Shown here: positions 55,401 through 63,655 of the stretch, piece by piece
Layout of the letters: each line of letters begins with the position of its first letter
Position numbering within the stretch: the first letter of the stretch is position 1
Source of the DNA: Paraburkholderia fungorum
GTDB lineage: Bacteria > Pseudomonadota > Gammaproteobacteria > Burkholderiales > Burkholderiaceae
Reading direction: 5' to 3'
Assembly (NCBI RefSeq): GCF_900099835.1
Contig: NZ_FNKP01000001.1
Location: 496,001-560,000 of the forward strand
DNA length: 64,000 nucleotides
The notes under the pieces: model-generated
Database searches by the model: none
The model's input: only the letters and a program-made list of their open reading frames with translations
Told to the model about the DNA's origin: nothing
Made by a program: the position numbers and the translations under genes

Positions 55401-56019
55401 CCCACGCGCCCGAGAAACGCGACAACTCCCAGCCATACAGGCCGAATTCGAGCATGTCCGCGATATTCGACGGATTCACCACCGGCATGTGCCACGCCAT
55501 CATCGCGAAGTCGCTTTGATGCGGCATCGACGACGACACACAGCCATGGTCGTCGCCCGCCACGACCAGCACGCCCCCATGCGGCGACGAGCCGTACGCG
55601 TTGCCGTGCTTCAGCGCATCGCCCGCGCGATCCACGCCCGGGCCTTTGCCGTACCACATCGCGAACACGCCTTCGACGGTGCGCTCCGGGTCCGATTCCA
55701 CCCGCTGCGTACCGAGTACGGCGGTGCCGCCGAGTTCTTCGTTGATCGCGGGCAGGAAGCGGATTTCACTCGCGGTGAGCAGTTTCTTCGCTTTCCACAA
55801 CTGCTGATCGACCATGCCGAGCGGCGAGCCCCGATAGCCGCTGATAAACCCGGCGGTGTTCATCCCACGCGCCTTGTCGAGCGCGCGCTGCATCAACGCG
55901 AGACGTACCAGTGCCTGCGTGCCGGTCAGGAAGATGCGGCCGCGCGCGGCGGTGAGGTTGTCGGACAGCTTGTAATCGGCCAGTGCGGGCGTGCCGTCGA
56001 TGGGCAGGCGAGCGGTCAT
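52432..56019 (-). CDS. Indolepyruvate ferredoxin oxidoreductase family protein (fused)
   Basis: A 1195-residue protein starting at ATG 56019. It fuses what are separate alpha and beta subunits elsewhere. The first part (RIFLTGTQALVRLALMQRAL, GFISGYRGSPLGMVDQQLW) is the transketolase-pyrimidine-like region, SGCPHNTSTKVPDGSIAQAG with GDGTYFHSG binds thiamine diphosphate, and INEEVCEGCGDCGVQSNCLS and the CNKDYSCVNGFCPSF cysteines bind Fe-S clusters. The C-terminal ILVTGVGGTGVVTVGALISM is the gamma domain. Such aerobic versions decarboxylate arylpyruvates to acyl-CoA. It is monocistronic. Confidence 0.9.
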   Translation of the reverse strand: MTARLPIDGTPALADYKLSDNLTAARGRIFLTGTQALVRLALMQRALDKARGMNTAGFISGYRGSPLGMVDQQLWKAKKLLTASEIRFLPAINEELGGTAVLGTQRVESDPERTVEGVFAMWYGKGPGVDRAGDALKHGNAYGSSPHGGVLVVAGDDHGCVSSSMPHQSDFAMMAWHMPVVNPSNIADMLEFGLYGWELSRFSGAWVGYKAISETVESGSTVDLDALQTEWAAPHDFAAPAGGLHNRWPDLPSLTIESRMHAKLDAVRHFARVNSIDKWIAPSPHANVGIVTCGKAHLDLMETLRRLDLTVADLDAAGVRIYKVGLSFPLEMTRIDAFVSGLSEVLVIEEKGPVIEQQIKDYLYNRTQGTRPVIVGKNAEDGTMLLSSLGELRPSRILPVFATWLARHKPALDRRERVVDLVAPQILSNEADSVKRTPYFCSGCPHNTSTKVPDGSIAQAGIGCHFMASWMERDTTGLIQMGGEGVDWASHSMFTKTRHVFQNLGDGTYFHSGILAIRQAVAAKATITYKILYNDAVAMTGGQPVDGSISVPQIARQVEAEGVSRFVVVSDEPEKYDGHHDQFPKGTTFHHRSEMDAVQRELRDTDGVTVLIYDQTCAAEKRRRRKKGEFPDPDKRLFINEEVCEGCGDCGVQSNCLSVEPVETALGRKRRIDQSSCNKDYSCVNGFCPSFVTVEGGKLKKAAGVAFDPQALAAHVEALPIPATHLDAAPYDILVTGVGGTGVVTVGALISMAAHLEGKSASVLDFMGFAQKGGSVLSFVRFAARDEWLNQVRIDTQQADVLLACDMVVGASADALQTVRHGRTRIVVNTHAIPNATFVTNPDATLHAGALIDKMRHAAGPERMSTCDAQALATRFLGDTIGANILMLGYAWQLGLVPVSFAAMMRAIELNNVAVTMNQLAFSIGRMAAHDPAALESLWQARHLAKPGIRVDTLDELIAHREGRLQIYGGAAYVKRYRALVDAARRAEHSVDAQSERVARAVATTFYRLLAVKDEYEVARLHTDAAFREALEAQFEGVAGKDFGIKFNLAPPTLSRAQPGVNPVKKTFGKWMWPVLGMLAKWRGLRGTVLDPFGRTLERKMERELAGDYETTLQRALAKLDANNLEDVAKLADLHARVRGYGHVKLANLAGVKRGERELAARLLIDAATGESVRKSLEEMKGAGQLRGIPVVVAK

Positions 56020-56266
56020 GGGTGAGTCTCCGTTGTTATGGCATCCGCAGCGCTGGTTGGGGACCACGAGGTGACGCTGCGGAAGAGACTCTATTTTTTA
56101 GCGCCGATTAGAGTGATTTATTCCTACTTTGATGGACGGCAAGCGAATACGCGCGAAGAGCCGCGCGTTTTAATGAAGTTTTGAGGTGGATTTGCCATGC
56201 GGAGGCGGCCTTCGGGTATGCCCTGGGACCCTGCATACCGTTGCGCGCGGCTTCGGAAAACGCGAT

Positions 56267-57253
56267 CTATCGCGCTGCCGCTTGCGTCTCGACGTCCGCT
56301 GCAAGAGGTGCTGCATCGAGCGGCAGGATCTCGTCGAAATGTGCGTAATCGATATGGCTCACGCCGTCGCGCTCGCTCATGATGTCAGCGAAACGGTGAT
56401 GCCAGTAAATCTGCTCGCACGCCCACAAGTGGCGAGCCTGCATGGTTTGCGACGTCGATTCGTCGACCCCTTCGAGCGTGAGCAGCAGCGTCGTATCGCG
56501 CGCTTTCAGCGTCTCGGCGTTTTCGCCGAACAGCGGACTGTTTTCGTCGATCACATGCATCACCAGCCAGCCGAGTTTGAACACTGGATGCTGATCGCGC
56601 ACGAGCGTCAGGTCGTAGAGCTTGCGCATCGGGAAGCCTTCAATGGAGGTTTCCTGACGCATGATCCGCAGCCTCGCGCGCGCTTCGGCGATCACGTTCT
56701 GACGCGCGTTGGCGGCGCGCACCATCAGCGTCATGCGGCCGTCGAGCGGCCGCACGACCGCATAGCGGGCAAACACGATCTTCGCGTGCGGCCGCGAAAA
56801 GCGCGCGAAAATCAGCCCGGTCGCCAACGCAATGCCCGACATGCCGACGAAGATTTCCAGCGTGGCGATCCAGTGCGCGTAGATGGTCGCCGGATGCATG
56901 TCGCCATAACCGACGGTCGCCAGCGTCTCGACGCTGAAGAAGAAGGCGCCGCCGAAGCCCTTCGGAAACTGATTCGCAATCGATCCGTCGCCGAGCATGT
57001 AAAGCGTGGCGAAGGCGGTGTTGAGCAGCAGGAACAGCACCGCGAGCGACACGAAAAATATCGGCCAGCGAACCACCAGCGCGCGGTGATAAAGGTCCTG
57101 CCACAGTGGCGTCGGCATGCCGTGTTCGATGACCGTGCGATCGTCCAGACGCAATTCGCGGCTGCCGCGTGCGCGACGCTTTTGCGCGTCGGTGCTCGCT
57201 TCGGCGTCGCCGGTTGCGAATCCGGAAGGACGGTCTTGTGGTTCAGTGGCCAT
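56267..57253 (-). CDS. Inward-rectifier potassium channel, KirBac type
   Basis: A 328-residue tetrameric channel subunit. After a cytoplasmic N-terminus (1-60) come TM1 (about 63-86), pore helix, the selectivity filter TVGYGD (113-118) and TM2 (about 130-150). The cytoplasmic immunoglobulin-like Kir domain follows (RPLDGRMTLMVRAANARQNV, LTLVRDQHPVFKLGWLVMHV). It closely resembles KirBac1.1, first described from Burkholderia pseudomallei. Start ATG 57253. The gene is monocistronic. Confidence 0.93.
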   Translation of the reverse strand: MATEPQDRPSGFATGDAEASTDAQKRRARGSRELRLDDRTVIEHGMPTPLWQDLYHRALVVRWPIFFVSLAVLFLLLNTAFATLYMLGDGSIANQFPKGFGGAFFFSVETLATVGYGDMHPATIYAHWIATLEIFVGMSGIALATGLIFARFSRPHAKIVFARYAVVRPLDGRMTLMVRAANARQNVIAEARARLRIMRQETSIEGFPMRKLYDLTLVRDQHPVFKLGWLVMHVIDENSPLFGENAETLKARDTTLLLTLEGVDESTSQTMQARHLWACEQIYWHHRFADIMSERDGVSHIDYAHFDEILPLDAAPLAADVETQAAAR

Positions 57254-57484
57254 CGCGTGCTCGTGGAAAAGAAAACGCGCAAAGCGTAGCACGCCGGTTT
57301 GCGCGTGGAAGCGGATTTTCGGCGGGCTCAGGCGTGAAAAATGAGCGGTGAAAACGGCATCTGTGCAGCCGTGGTTGCAGCCTGATTCGAGCCTGTACTT
57401 TGAGTCGAAAACACTGCGCGTAAAGCAGGCGGCGGGTCAGCGTCCGCGTAGCGAGGCAAACCGGATCAGACCGAAGCGCAGTCG

Positions 57485-57730
57485 TTACGGAAACGCTCGC
57501 GGCTTCGGAATGCCCGCGCCATGTTCGATATCGACGACCGCCTGCTGGTGCGCCGCCGCTACAGCTTCGGCTTCGTCGCCATAGCCGCCGTCGCCGCCGA
57601 TCGTCGTCCACGATTTGACGGCTTTCTCGCGATGACGGATTTCGTACTCCGCGTCCCAGCGCGCGCCGTTCAGTTCGATGGGGCGGACGTGTATCGAGTA
57701 CACGCCGTAGAGGAAGAGTTGTTCAGCCAT
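57485..57730 (-). CDS. Small unknown protein
   Basis: An 81-residue protein (MAEQLFLYGVYSIHVRPIEL, then NGARWDAEYEIRHREKAVKS, WTTIGG). It looks like a small beta-sheet protein of the kind seen in Burkholderia-type genomes. The second half, with DEAEAVAAAHQQAVVDIEHG, is helical. The frame is preceded by GGAGGCA-type sequence before the ATG. No function is known. Confidence 0.6.
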   Translation of the reverse strand: MAEQLFLYGVYSIHVRPIELNGARWDAEYEIRHREKAVKSWTTIGGDGGYGDEAEAVAAAHQQAVVDIEHGAGIPKPRAFP

Positions 57731-57790
57731 GGTTGCCTCCGGCCGATGTGTGCAAGGCGGCGCCGCGCGGCAAACGCAGCGCCTGCGCGT

Positions 57791-58021
57791 CTACAGTTCG
57801 ATTTCCCCGAGGATGCGGTGCGCGAGCGCCTTGGCTTCTTCCAGCGCTTCTTCCGGTGTCGACGAGGTGGCTTCTACTTCGTATTGCGTAGTTTCCTGAT
57901 CGGAGCCGGAGTCGCCGTCGTCGCGCGAGAGGGTGACCACGCCCTGCCAACTATCCGCGCCGACCTGTCTGATCGACGCGGTGGCCGTGTAGATGCCTTT
58001 GGTGTAGGTGATGTCGTCCAT
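57791..58021 (-). CDS. Small unknown protein
   Basis: A 76-residue protein (MDDITYTKGIYTATASIRQV, GADSWQGVVTLSRDDGD, ending SSTPEEALEEAKALAHRILG). The beta-strands plus a C-terminal helix resemble the gene at 57485-57730 in layout: both join a small beta-sheet to an Ala-rich helix. It follows the same strand 60 bp upstream, so they may form an operon of paralogues. Function unknown. Confidence 0.6.
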   Translation of the reverse strand: MDDITYTKGIYTATASIRQVGADSWQGVVTLSRDDGDSGSDQETTQYEVEATSSTPEEALEEAKALAHRILGEIEL

Positions 58022-58150
58022 AACGTCGCTCCGTCTTCCAAAGGTTTCGGTTTTTCATCGTAGCACGATGATGGAGCTTCGTTTTCCCGCCATGCGGCGG
58101 TGGGCGGCGCTCCTGTCGCATGACAATGCGCGCCGCACATGGCACCCGAA

Positions 58151-59059
58151 TTACAGCAGCGCGACCACTTCGTCGAGCGACGGCGCATGCGCGCCCGAAT
58201 GGCGGCAGGCCGCAGCTCCTGCCGCCAGCGCGAAGCCGAGATGCTCGGACCAGCCGCGTTGCGGCGCGGTCATCAGGCTGAACAGCAAGCCGCCGATCGA
58301 CGCGTCGCCGGCACCGACGGTGTCGACCACTTCGACGCGCGGCGGACGTGCTTCGATCACCGCCGCACCGTCGATCAGCATCGCCGATTCCGGTCCGCGC
58401 GTGACCATCACGACCGCGGCCGGGTTCATCGCGCGCAATTGGGCGAGCGCGGCGGCTTCGTCGTCGGTCTTGAACAGCAGGCGCAAGTCTTCGTCGGATA
58501 CCTTGATCAGATCAGCCAGCGCGGCCATTTTGCGGAGCGTCGGCTCGTAACCGTGTTCCATCAGATTGCGGTAGTTCGGATCGAAGCTGATCTTCACGCC
58601 ACGCGAACGCAACTCGGCAGCCAACGCGGCCAGCGTATCGCCGAGCGGCTGACGCACGAGGCTGATGCAACCGAAGTGCGCCCACTTCACATGCGCCATC
58701 CAGCCAGCCGGCAGCTTCGCGGGATCGAACGCGAGATCGGCGCCGTTTTCGCCCATGAAAAAGTACGCCGGCGGATGGGTCTGATGAACGATCGCCAGCA
58801 AAGGCGGCCGCTCGACGCGCTGCAAAAAGCGCATGTCGAGACCGGCGGCGACGCTCGCGTTCCACAAGTCGTCGGAGAAATTGTCGACGCCGAGCGAGCC
58901 CGCGCTCGCGGTTGGCAAGCCGAGCCGCGCGACGCAGCGCGCGACGTTCCAGCCCGCACCGCCCGGGTGCGACAGCCATTGCGACGCGCCGGTCCGGACG
59001 AGATCGGTGAGGATGTCGCCCGCCGAAACGAAGAGGGGAAACTCTGGGGTCGCGCTCAT
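58151..59059 (-). CDS. PfkB-family carbohydrate kinase
   Basis: A 302-residue sugar kinase. HPGGAGWNVARCVARLGLPT (substrate/first signature), SFDPNYRNLMEHG and VVDTVGAGDASIGGLLFSLM (second signature with catalytic Asp in GAGD). Its ATG overlaps the upstream epimerase stop (ATGA). With an AGE-type sugar isomerase and a LacI regulator, it probably phosphorylates fructose made from mannose or a similar ketose, a fructokinase-like role. Last gene of the sugar operon. Confidence 0.87.
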   Translation of the reverse strand: MSATPEFPLFVSAGDILTDLVRTGASQWLSHPGGAGWNVARCVARLGLPTASAGSLGVDNFSDDLWNASVAAGLDMRFLQRVERPPLLAIVHQTHPPAYFFMGENGADLAFDPAKLPAGWMAHVKWAHFGCISLVRQPLGDTLAALAAELRSRGVKISFDPNYRNLMEHGYEPTLRKMAALADLIKVSDEDLRLLFKTDDEAAALAQLRAMNPAAVVMVTRGPESAMLIDGAAVIEARPPRVEVVDTVGAGDASIGGLLFSLMTAPQRGWSEHLGFALAAGAAACRHSGAHAPSLDEVVALL

Positions 59060-60339
59060 TGTGCTTTCTCCACGGACTCAGAAGAAGTGGCCGCGCCGTC
59101 GGGCAACGCGTGAGCGAGCACTTCGTAGCACGCGCCCATCGTGTGATAGTCGGTCTTGCCGGCCGGGCTCTTTTCGTCGCTGTACTTGCGGTTGTCGCAG
59201 GTGAGGATGCGATACCACGCGCCGTACTGGTGATCGACGAAATGCGTCCAGCTATAGCGCCAGATCTCGTCGTACCAGTCCCAGAAACGCTCATTGCCGG
59301 TGCGCTTGCCGAGCAGCGCGGCGGTCGCGAAAGTCTCGGCCTGGACCCAGAAATACTTGTCGTGATCGCAGACGGTGCCGTCCGGGCCGAAGCCGTAATA
59401 GAGGCCGCCGTGGTTTTCGTCCCACGCGTGCGTCATCGCGGCGTCGAACAGTTCGATCGCGCGCGGCAACAGCCACGGCAGCGGCCGGAAGCGTTCGAGA
59501 ATCAGCAGCAGCTTCGCCCATTCCGTCTGATGTCCCGGCTGGAAACCCCACGGGCGGAAGATGTTCGAGCTGTCTTCTTCGTTGTAATGCCAGTCGACCG
59601 ACCAGTCCGCGTAAAAGTGCTCCCACACCAGACCCTGCGACAGCTTCGCCTGACGCAGCGTGATGTTCGACGCGACCCGCTCGGCGCGGTCCAGATAAAC
59701 GAGATGGCCGGTCGCTTCGTGCGCGGCCAGCAGCGCCTCGGTGGTGTGCATGTTCGCGTTTTGCCCGCGATACGAACTGACCCGCCATTCGGGCGATGCT
59801 TCATCGGCATAGAGACCGGCGGCGGCGTCCCAGAAGCGGTGTTCCATCAGCTCGAAGGTCGCGCCGATCATCGGCTTCGCTTCTTCGATGCCGGCCATCG
59901 CCGCATGCGAATACGCGAGCAGCACGAACGCGAGGCCATAGCAATGACGCGTGGCGTCGAGCGTGCGCTTATGGCCGTCGCGCCATTCGAGTTCCCAGTC
60001 GTAACCTTCGTGCTGCGCGTCCCAATGCGCGTCGCGCAGAAAGCGCAAACCGTGACGCGCGTATTCGAGGTGCTTCGGGTCGCCGAACTGGCGATACGCC
60101 ATCGCGTAATTGAACACGTAACGGCAGCTGCTCACCAGGTGGCGCGTGGTTCTGTCGTAGATCGAACCGTCGTCGCGGAAGAAATGGTAGAAGCCGCCGC
60201 TCGGGTCGAACACGTTCGGCGCGTAGAAATTCAGCGTGTCCTCGACATGCGAGAGCAGAAAGTCGCGGCTGCGGAAACTCTCGACAGGCGGCACCGCAGC
60301 GGCGTTGTTAGCAGGATGAAGCGGATCGGATTGCGTCAT
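59056..60339 (-). CDS. AGE-family sugar isomerase/epimerase
   Basis: A 427-residue (alpha/alpha)6-barrel protein. It carries the conserved His-containing blocks NANMHTTEALLAAHEATG, WGFQPGHQTEWAKLLL and DYHTMGACYEVLAHAL, which supply the catalytic histidines, and DPSGGFYHFFRDDGS at the N-terminus. The pattern is nearest to YihS-like aldose-ketose isomerases and mannose isomerase rather than renin-binding protein. It would interconvert mannose and fructose or a relative. It overlaps both the LacI gene and the kinase by 4 nt, so the three form one translationally coupled operon. Confidence 0.87.
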   Translation of the reverse strand: MTQSDPLHPANNAAAVPPVESFRSRDFLLSHVEDTLNFYAPNVFDPSGGFYHFFRDDGSIYDRTTRHLVSSCRYVFNYAMAYRQFGDPKHLEYARHGLRFLRDAHWDAQHEGYDWELEWRDGHKRTLDATRHCYGLAFVLLAYSHAAMAGIEEAKPMIGATFELMEHRFWDAAAGLYADEASPEWRVSSYRGQNANMHTTEALLAAHEATGHLVYLDRAERVASNITLRQAKLSQGLVWEHFYADWSVDWHYNEEDSSNIFRPWGFQPGHQTEWAKLLLILERFRPLPWLLPRAIELFDAAMTHAWDENHGGLYYGFGPDGTVCDHDKYFWVQAETFATAALLGKRTGNERFWDWYDEIWRYSWTHFVDHQYGAWYRILTCDNRKYSDEKSPAGKTDYHTMGACYEVLAHALPDGAATSSESVEKAQ

Positions 60340-61322
60340 GGCGTTTTCACCAGCGTACTGGCGCGGGCAATGAGTTGAACGGGCAAGCGGACTTCCAGCT
60401 CGGCGGGCGCTTCTTCAAGCAGTAGTTCGACGCCGCGCCGGCCGAGCGCTTCCTTGTCGACGGAGAGCGTCGAAAGCGGCGGTGTGGCATGCGCGGCGGC
60501 AGGGATATCGTCGAAACCGATGATCGCGATGTCTTCGGGCACGCGCAAGCCGCGCGCGTGGCAAACGCGCAGCGCGGCGAGCGCGGCGGCGTCGTTATAG
60601 GCAAATACAGCGTCGGGGCGCGGGCCGGGTGCATCGAGCAGCCGATGCATCGCGCGCGCCGCGCCGGTGTCGGGGTCGAGGCCTGCGTCGATCGTCAGTT
60701 CCAGCGACGGGTCGAACAGCAGCCCCGCTTCGAAAAACGCCTTGCGGTAGCCGAGCGCGCGCTGCGCGATGCTGAAGTGCGCGAGCGACCCGCCGATAAA
60801 CGCAATGCGCTTGCGTCCCTGTTCGAACAGGTGCCGCATGGCCAGCATCGCACCCGCGACATTGTCGAGATTCACCGAGCGCAGGCCGGGCGCCCACAGG
60901 TCGATCAGCACCAGCGGGCGCTGCATGGCGACCAGCGTGGTCAGCGTTTCCGGTTCGACGAACCCGGCGATGGCGACCGCGTCCGGCGCGTGCAGGCGCA
61001 TCTGCTGGATCACGTCTTCGGTCGGGCCAGCGGTCAGCACCGACGGCACGATGCCGCGCTCGCGGCAGGCGTCTTCCACGCCGTGCAGCACGTGCGAAAA
61101 GAACGGGCTGGCCGCGAAGTTATTGTGCTGACGATGCAGCAGGAAGGTCAGTCGACGGATGCGCGGGCGCAATTGCGCCGCGTCGTAGCCAAGTTGGCGC
61201 GCGGTTTCGACGACGCGCTCGCGGGTGGCTTCGGAGAGCCCGGGCTGATTCTTCAAGGCCCGGGAGACGGTGCCGATCGACACGCTGGCCGCTCGGGCGA
61301 CATCGCGGATGGTTGTGGCCAT
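60336..61322 (-). CDS. LacI-family repressor of the sugar operon
   Basis: A 328-residue repressor starting at ATG 61322. TTIRDVARAASVSIGTVSRA, LKNQPGLSEATRERV form the LacI helix-turn-helix and hinge (1-60). The periplasmic-binding-like domain has HNNFAASPFFSHVLHG and SGGSLAHFSI-type (IAFIGGSLAHFSIAQRALGY) and FDDIPAAAHATPPLSTL elements. It leads an operon with isomerase and kinase, so it is probably autoregulated. Two copies of a TAGTAAAAC repeat upstream (61380, 61470) may be its operators. Confidence 0.92.
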   Translation of the reverse strand: MATTIRDVARAASVSIGTVSRALKNQPGLSEATRERVVETARQLGYDAAQLRPRIRRLTFLLHRQHNNFAASPFFSHVLHGVEDACRERGIVPSVLTAGPTEDVIQQMRLHAPDAVAIAGFVEPETLTTLVAMQRPLVLIDLWAPGLRSVNLDNVAGAMLAMRHLFEQGRKRIAFIGGSLAHFSIAQRALGYRKAFFEAGLLFDPSLELTIDAGLDPDTGAARAMHRLLDAPGPRPDAVFAYNDAAALAALRVCHARGLRVPEDIAIIGFDDIPAAAHATPPLSTLSVDKEALGRRGVELLLEEAPAELEVRLPVQLIARASTLVKTP

Positions 61323-61379
61323 CGAATGAAGCGGCACGCCAAGGTGCGGCCGCGGGGTGTTGGGGTTCGGGCGATTGTA

Positions 61380-61487
61380 TAGTAAAACGCTGCTAAAACT
61401 GCCCGCCCAAGGTGCCGAAGACACCCGGAAATACCCGTAGATGTTGACGCTGGCTCGGAATATGCTGTTTAGTAAAACAAGCTAAAC
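61380..61487. promoter_or_regulatory. Repeated operator-like motif upstream of the LacI gene
   Basis: TAGTAAAACGCTGCTAAAAC (61380-61399) and TAGTAAAACAAGCTAAAC (61470-61487), the second also forming an inverted repeat GTTTAG (61467-61472) / CTAAAC (61482-61487). They are 90 bp apart, suggesting a looping repressor. Confidence 0.55.
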
Positions 61488-61535
61488 ACGTTGCTCGCGT
61501 GACCGAAGCCTGGCCTCGATCCTGGCCTTGCTCAA

Positions 61536-63383
61536 TCAGGCATCCAGCGGCGCAGCTTCACGCTGTCCCTTCAACAACACCGCGCTTTCGTCGGCGTCGA
61601 TCAGCACTAAACCGCTGCTCTCGTGTTTGGCGCGCCGCTTCGCCACCGCGGCGATCGACGCGATCTGTTCGCTGTTGTATGGCGTGACGTCGCTTGCCGG
61701 TTCGACGCGCACACAGCCAATCGCCATCGTCACAAAGCCGAAGAAGGTCGGATTGCCGCGCCGGTCTTCTCCGTGGATGCCGCCGGCAAGCCGGTCCGCC
61801 GGCGCGTAAAAGCGCTGCGCGCCTTCGTTGAACAGATGGATCGCGCGCAACACGCGCTCGCGCCAGTCGTCGCTCTGGAACAGGATCAGGAAGTCGTCGC
61901 CGCCTACGTGTCCGAGGAAGTCGCGGGTCGGCTCGCACACGTCGGCGAGCACGGCGGCGGCGAGTTTCAGCACTTCGTCGCCTTGCCAGTAGCCGTATTG
62001 GTCGTTGAACGGCTTGAAGTGGTTCAGATCCACGTAGCACGCATGGAAACCGGCCTGGTTGTCCAGTAGCCGCGCAATGTGCGAACTGATCGGGATATTG
62101 CCCGGCAGAAAGGTCAGCGGATTCGCGTAGCGCGCCGCTTCGAGACGGACTTCGGTGACCGCGCGCACCAGGCTTTCGCCCGTGCCGAGGCCCGCGTATT
62201 TGCCGTTCTCGGTAATCACGAAGCCGTCCGCGAGATAGCGCTGATCGTCGCTGGCGAGAAGCCGCGCCATCTGCTCGACCGTCATCGATTTCTCGATCAG
62301 GACCGGCGACGCATTCGCAAACTGCATGCACGGCTTCTTGCCGAACAGCTCGCGGTGATACGGCAGCGCATAGCGGTCCATGAAACTGCGCCGGTTGATC
62401 AGCGCGACCGGTTCGTCGCTTTCGATCACCGCCACCGCGTGCAGTTCGGGCAGGCGATTGAACAGGTCGAGCACGTTGTTATTGGTCGCGTGACGCGGCA
62501 GCGCGGGCGCGTGGACCAGCATCCTCTCCGACGCCATGCCGCCCGACGGCGACGCGCTGCTGACCGCGCGCGTGGTCTCCGGGAACACGGCGATGTGCCC
62601 GGCGCGCATCGCGTCGCGGGCCGCTTCGCTCACCTTGAGCGCAGGTTGCGCGTGCGGACGGCCGAAGAAAAAGCCTTGCCCGTAGCCGATCCCCATGTCG
62701 CGCACCACGATCAGATCCGCTTCGTTCTCGATGCCCTCGGCCACCAGCTGCGCGCCGCTCGCTTTCGCGAAGTGCTGCATCGCGCGGACGGCCTCGAACT
62801 TGAGCGGATCGCTGGCGATGTCGTGAATGAAGAAGCGGTCGATTTTCACGACGTCCGGTTGCAGCCGTACCCACAGATTCATGCTGGCGTTCGCGGTGCC
62901 GTAGTCGTCGAGCGCGAATTGCGCGCCGGTATCGCGCAACGCCGCGACGACCGGCGCGAAGTCGGCCATGTCGGGAATCGCACTTTGCTCGGTCAACTCG
63001 ATCACGATCCGCTGCGGATCGATGCCGCAATCGCGCAGCAGCGCCAGAGTGTCTTCGCGTGCGGCGGCCAGCTGGCGGATCGCGCCCGCGCTGAAATTGA
63101 GGAACAGCTTGCCGGCGGTATCGAGTTTCGCGAACGTTTCGATACAGGTGCGCGCGGCAGCGCGCTCCAGTTCGATCGCGCAACCTTCGGCCAGCGCCTG
63201 CGAAAACAGCGCGAACGGCGCTTCGAGCGGTGTGCCCGCCGGGCCGCGAATCAAGCCTTCGTAGCCGAGGATCGCCCCGTCTTCGAACTCCACGATCGGC
63301 TGGAACACGGCGGACAGCTCACGCCGGGCGATCAACTCCTCGATGCGCGGCGCAGCGGATCGGGAGGGCGAACGAGGTTGCAT
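61536..63383 (-). CDS. EAL - CBS - GGDEF c-di-GMP protein
   Basis: A 615-residue cytoplasmic protein with an unusual order. The EAL domain (about 15-250) keeps EGLIRG, NFSAG, IELTEQ, ALDDYGTANAS, VKIDR and EGIENE, so it is probably active. A CBS pair follows (about 300-430: VAVIESDEPVALINRRSFMD and FVITENGKYAGLGTGESL), which may bind nucleotides. The GGDEF domain (about 435-600) has HVGGDDF. The RxxD I-site is replaced by PTRD, so product inhibition is unlikely. The same layout is known in RpfG-independent EAL-CBS-GGDEF phosphodiesterases. Monocistronic. Confidence 0.9.
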   Translation of the reverse strand: MQPRSPSRSAAPRIEELIARRELSAVFQPIVEFEDGAILGYEGLIRGPAGTPLEAPFALFSQALAEGCAIELERAAARTCIETFAKLDTAGKLFLNFSAGAIRQLAAAREDTLALLRDCGIDPQRIVIELTEQSAIPDMADFAPVVAALRDTGAQFALDDYGTANASMNLWVRLQPDVVKIDRFFIHDIASDPLKFEAVRAMQHFAKASGAQLVAEGIENEADLIVVRDMGIGYGQGFFFGRPHAQPALKVSEAARDAMRAGHIAVFPETTRAVSSASPSGGMASERMLVHAPALPRHATNNNVLDLFNRLPELHAVAVIESDEPVALINRRSFMDRYALPYHRELFGKKPCMQFANASPVLIEKSMTVEQMARLLASDDQRYLADGFVITENGKYAGLGTGESLVRAVTEVRLEAARYANPLTFLPGNIPISSHIARLLDNQAGFHACYVDLNHFKPFNDQYGYWQGDEVLKLAAAVLADVCEPTRDFLGHVGGDDFLILFQSDDWRERVLRAIHLFNEGAQRFYAPADRLAGGIHGEDRRGNPTFFGFVTMAIGCVRVEPASDVTPYNSEQIASIAAVAKRRAKHESSGLVLIDADESAVLLKGQREAAPLDA

Positions 63384-63572
63384 GGCAGGAGGGCGTAGCG
63401 ATCGATCTACGGCTTATCGGCGATTCCAGTTTCGAAGTTAAGTGAATTTTTAATGAAATTAAGCACTGTTGTGGTGCTTCGGAGCATTTCTGAGATGCGG
63501 TCGGCGGCCGATTGAGAAACGTCTTATGCCATCAGGCTGAGGCGACAGCGCGGGCGTTTGGGCGTGAAATAA

Positions 63573-63600
63573 CAAAAAAGCCGCACGAGGCGGCTTTCTT
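63573..63600 (+). terminator. Terminator hairpin downstream of the symporter gene
   Basis: CAAAAAAGCCGC, loop ACGA, GCGGCTTTCTT-like arm (63573-63600). It ends the minus-strand symporter transcript in the left direction; the A-run makes it work on that strand. Confidence 0.7.
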
Positions 63601-63655
63601 CACATGACGCTCAGGGAGGGCGCTTATGAACGTTCTGTTTGCATTGCGCGCGTAT

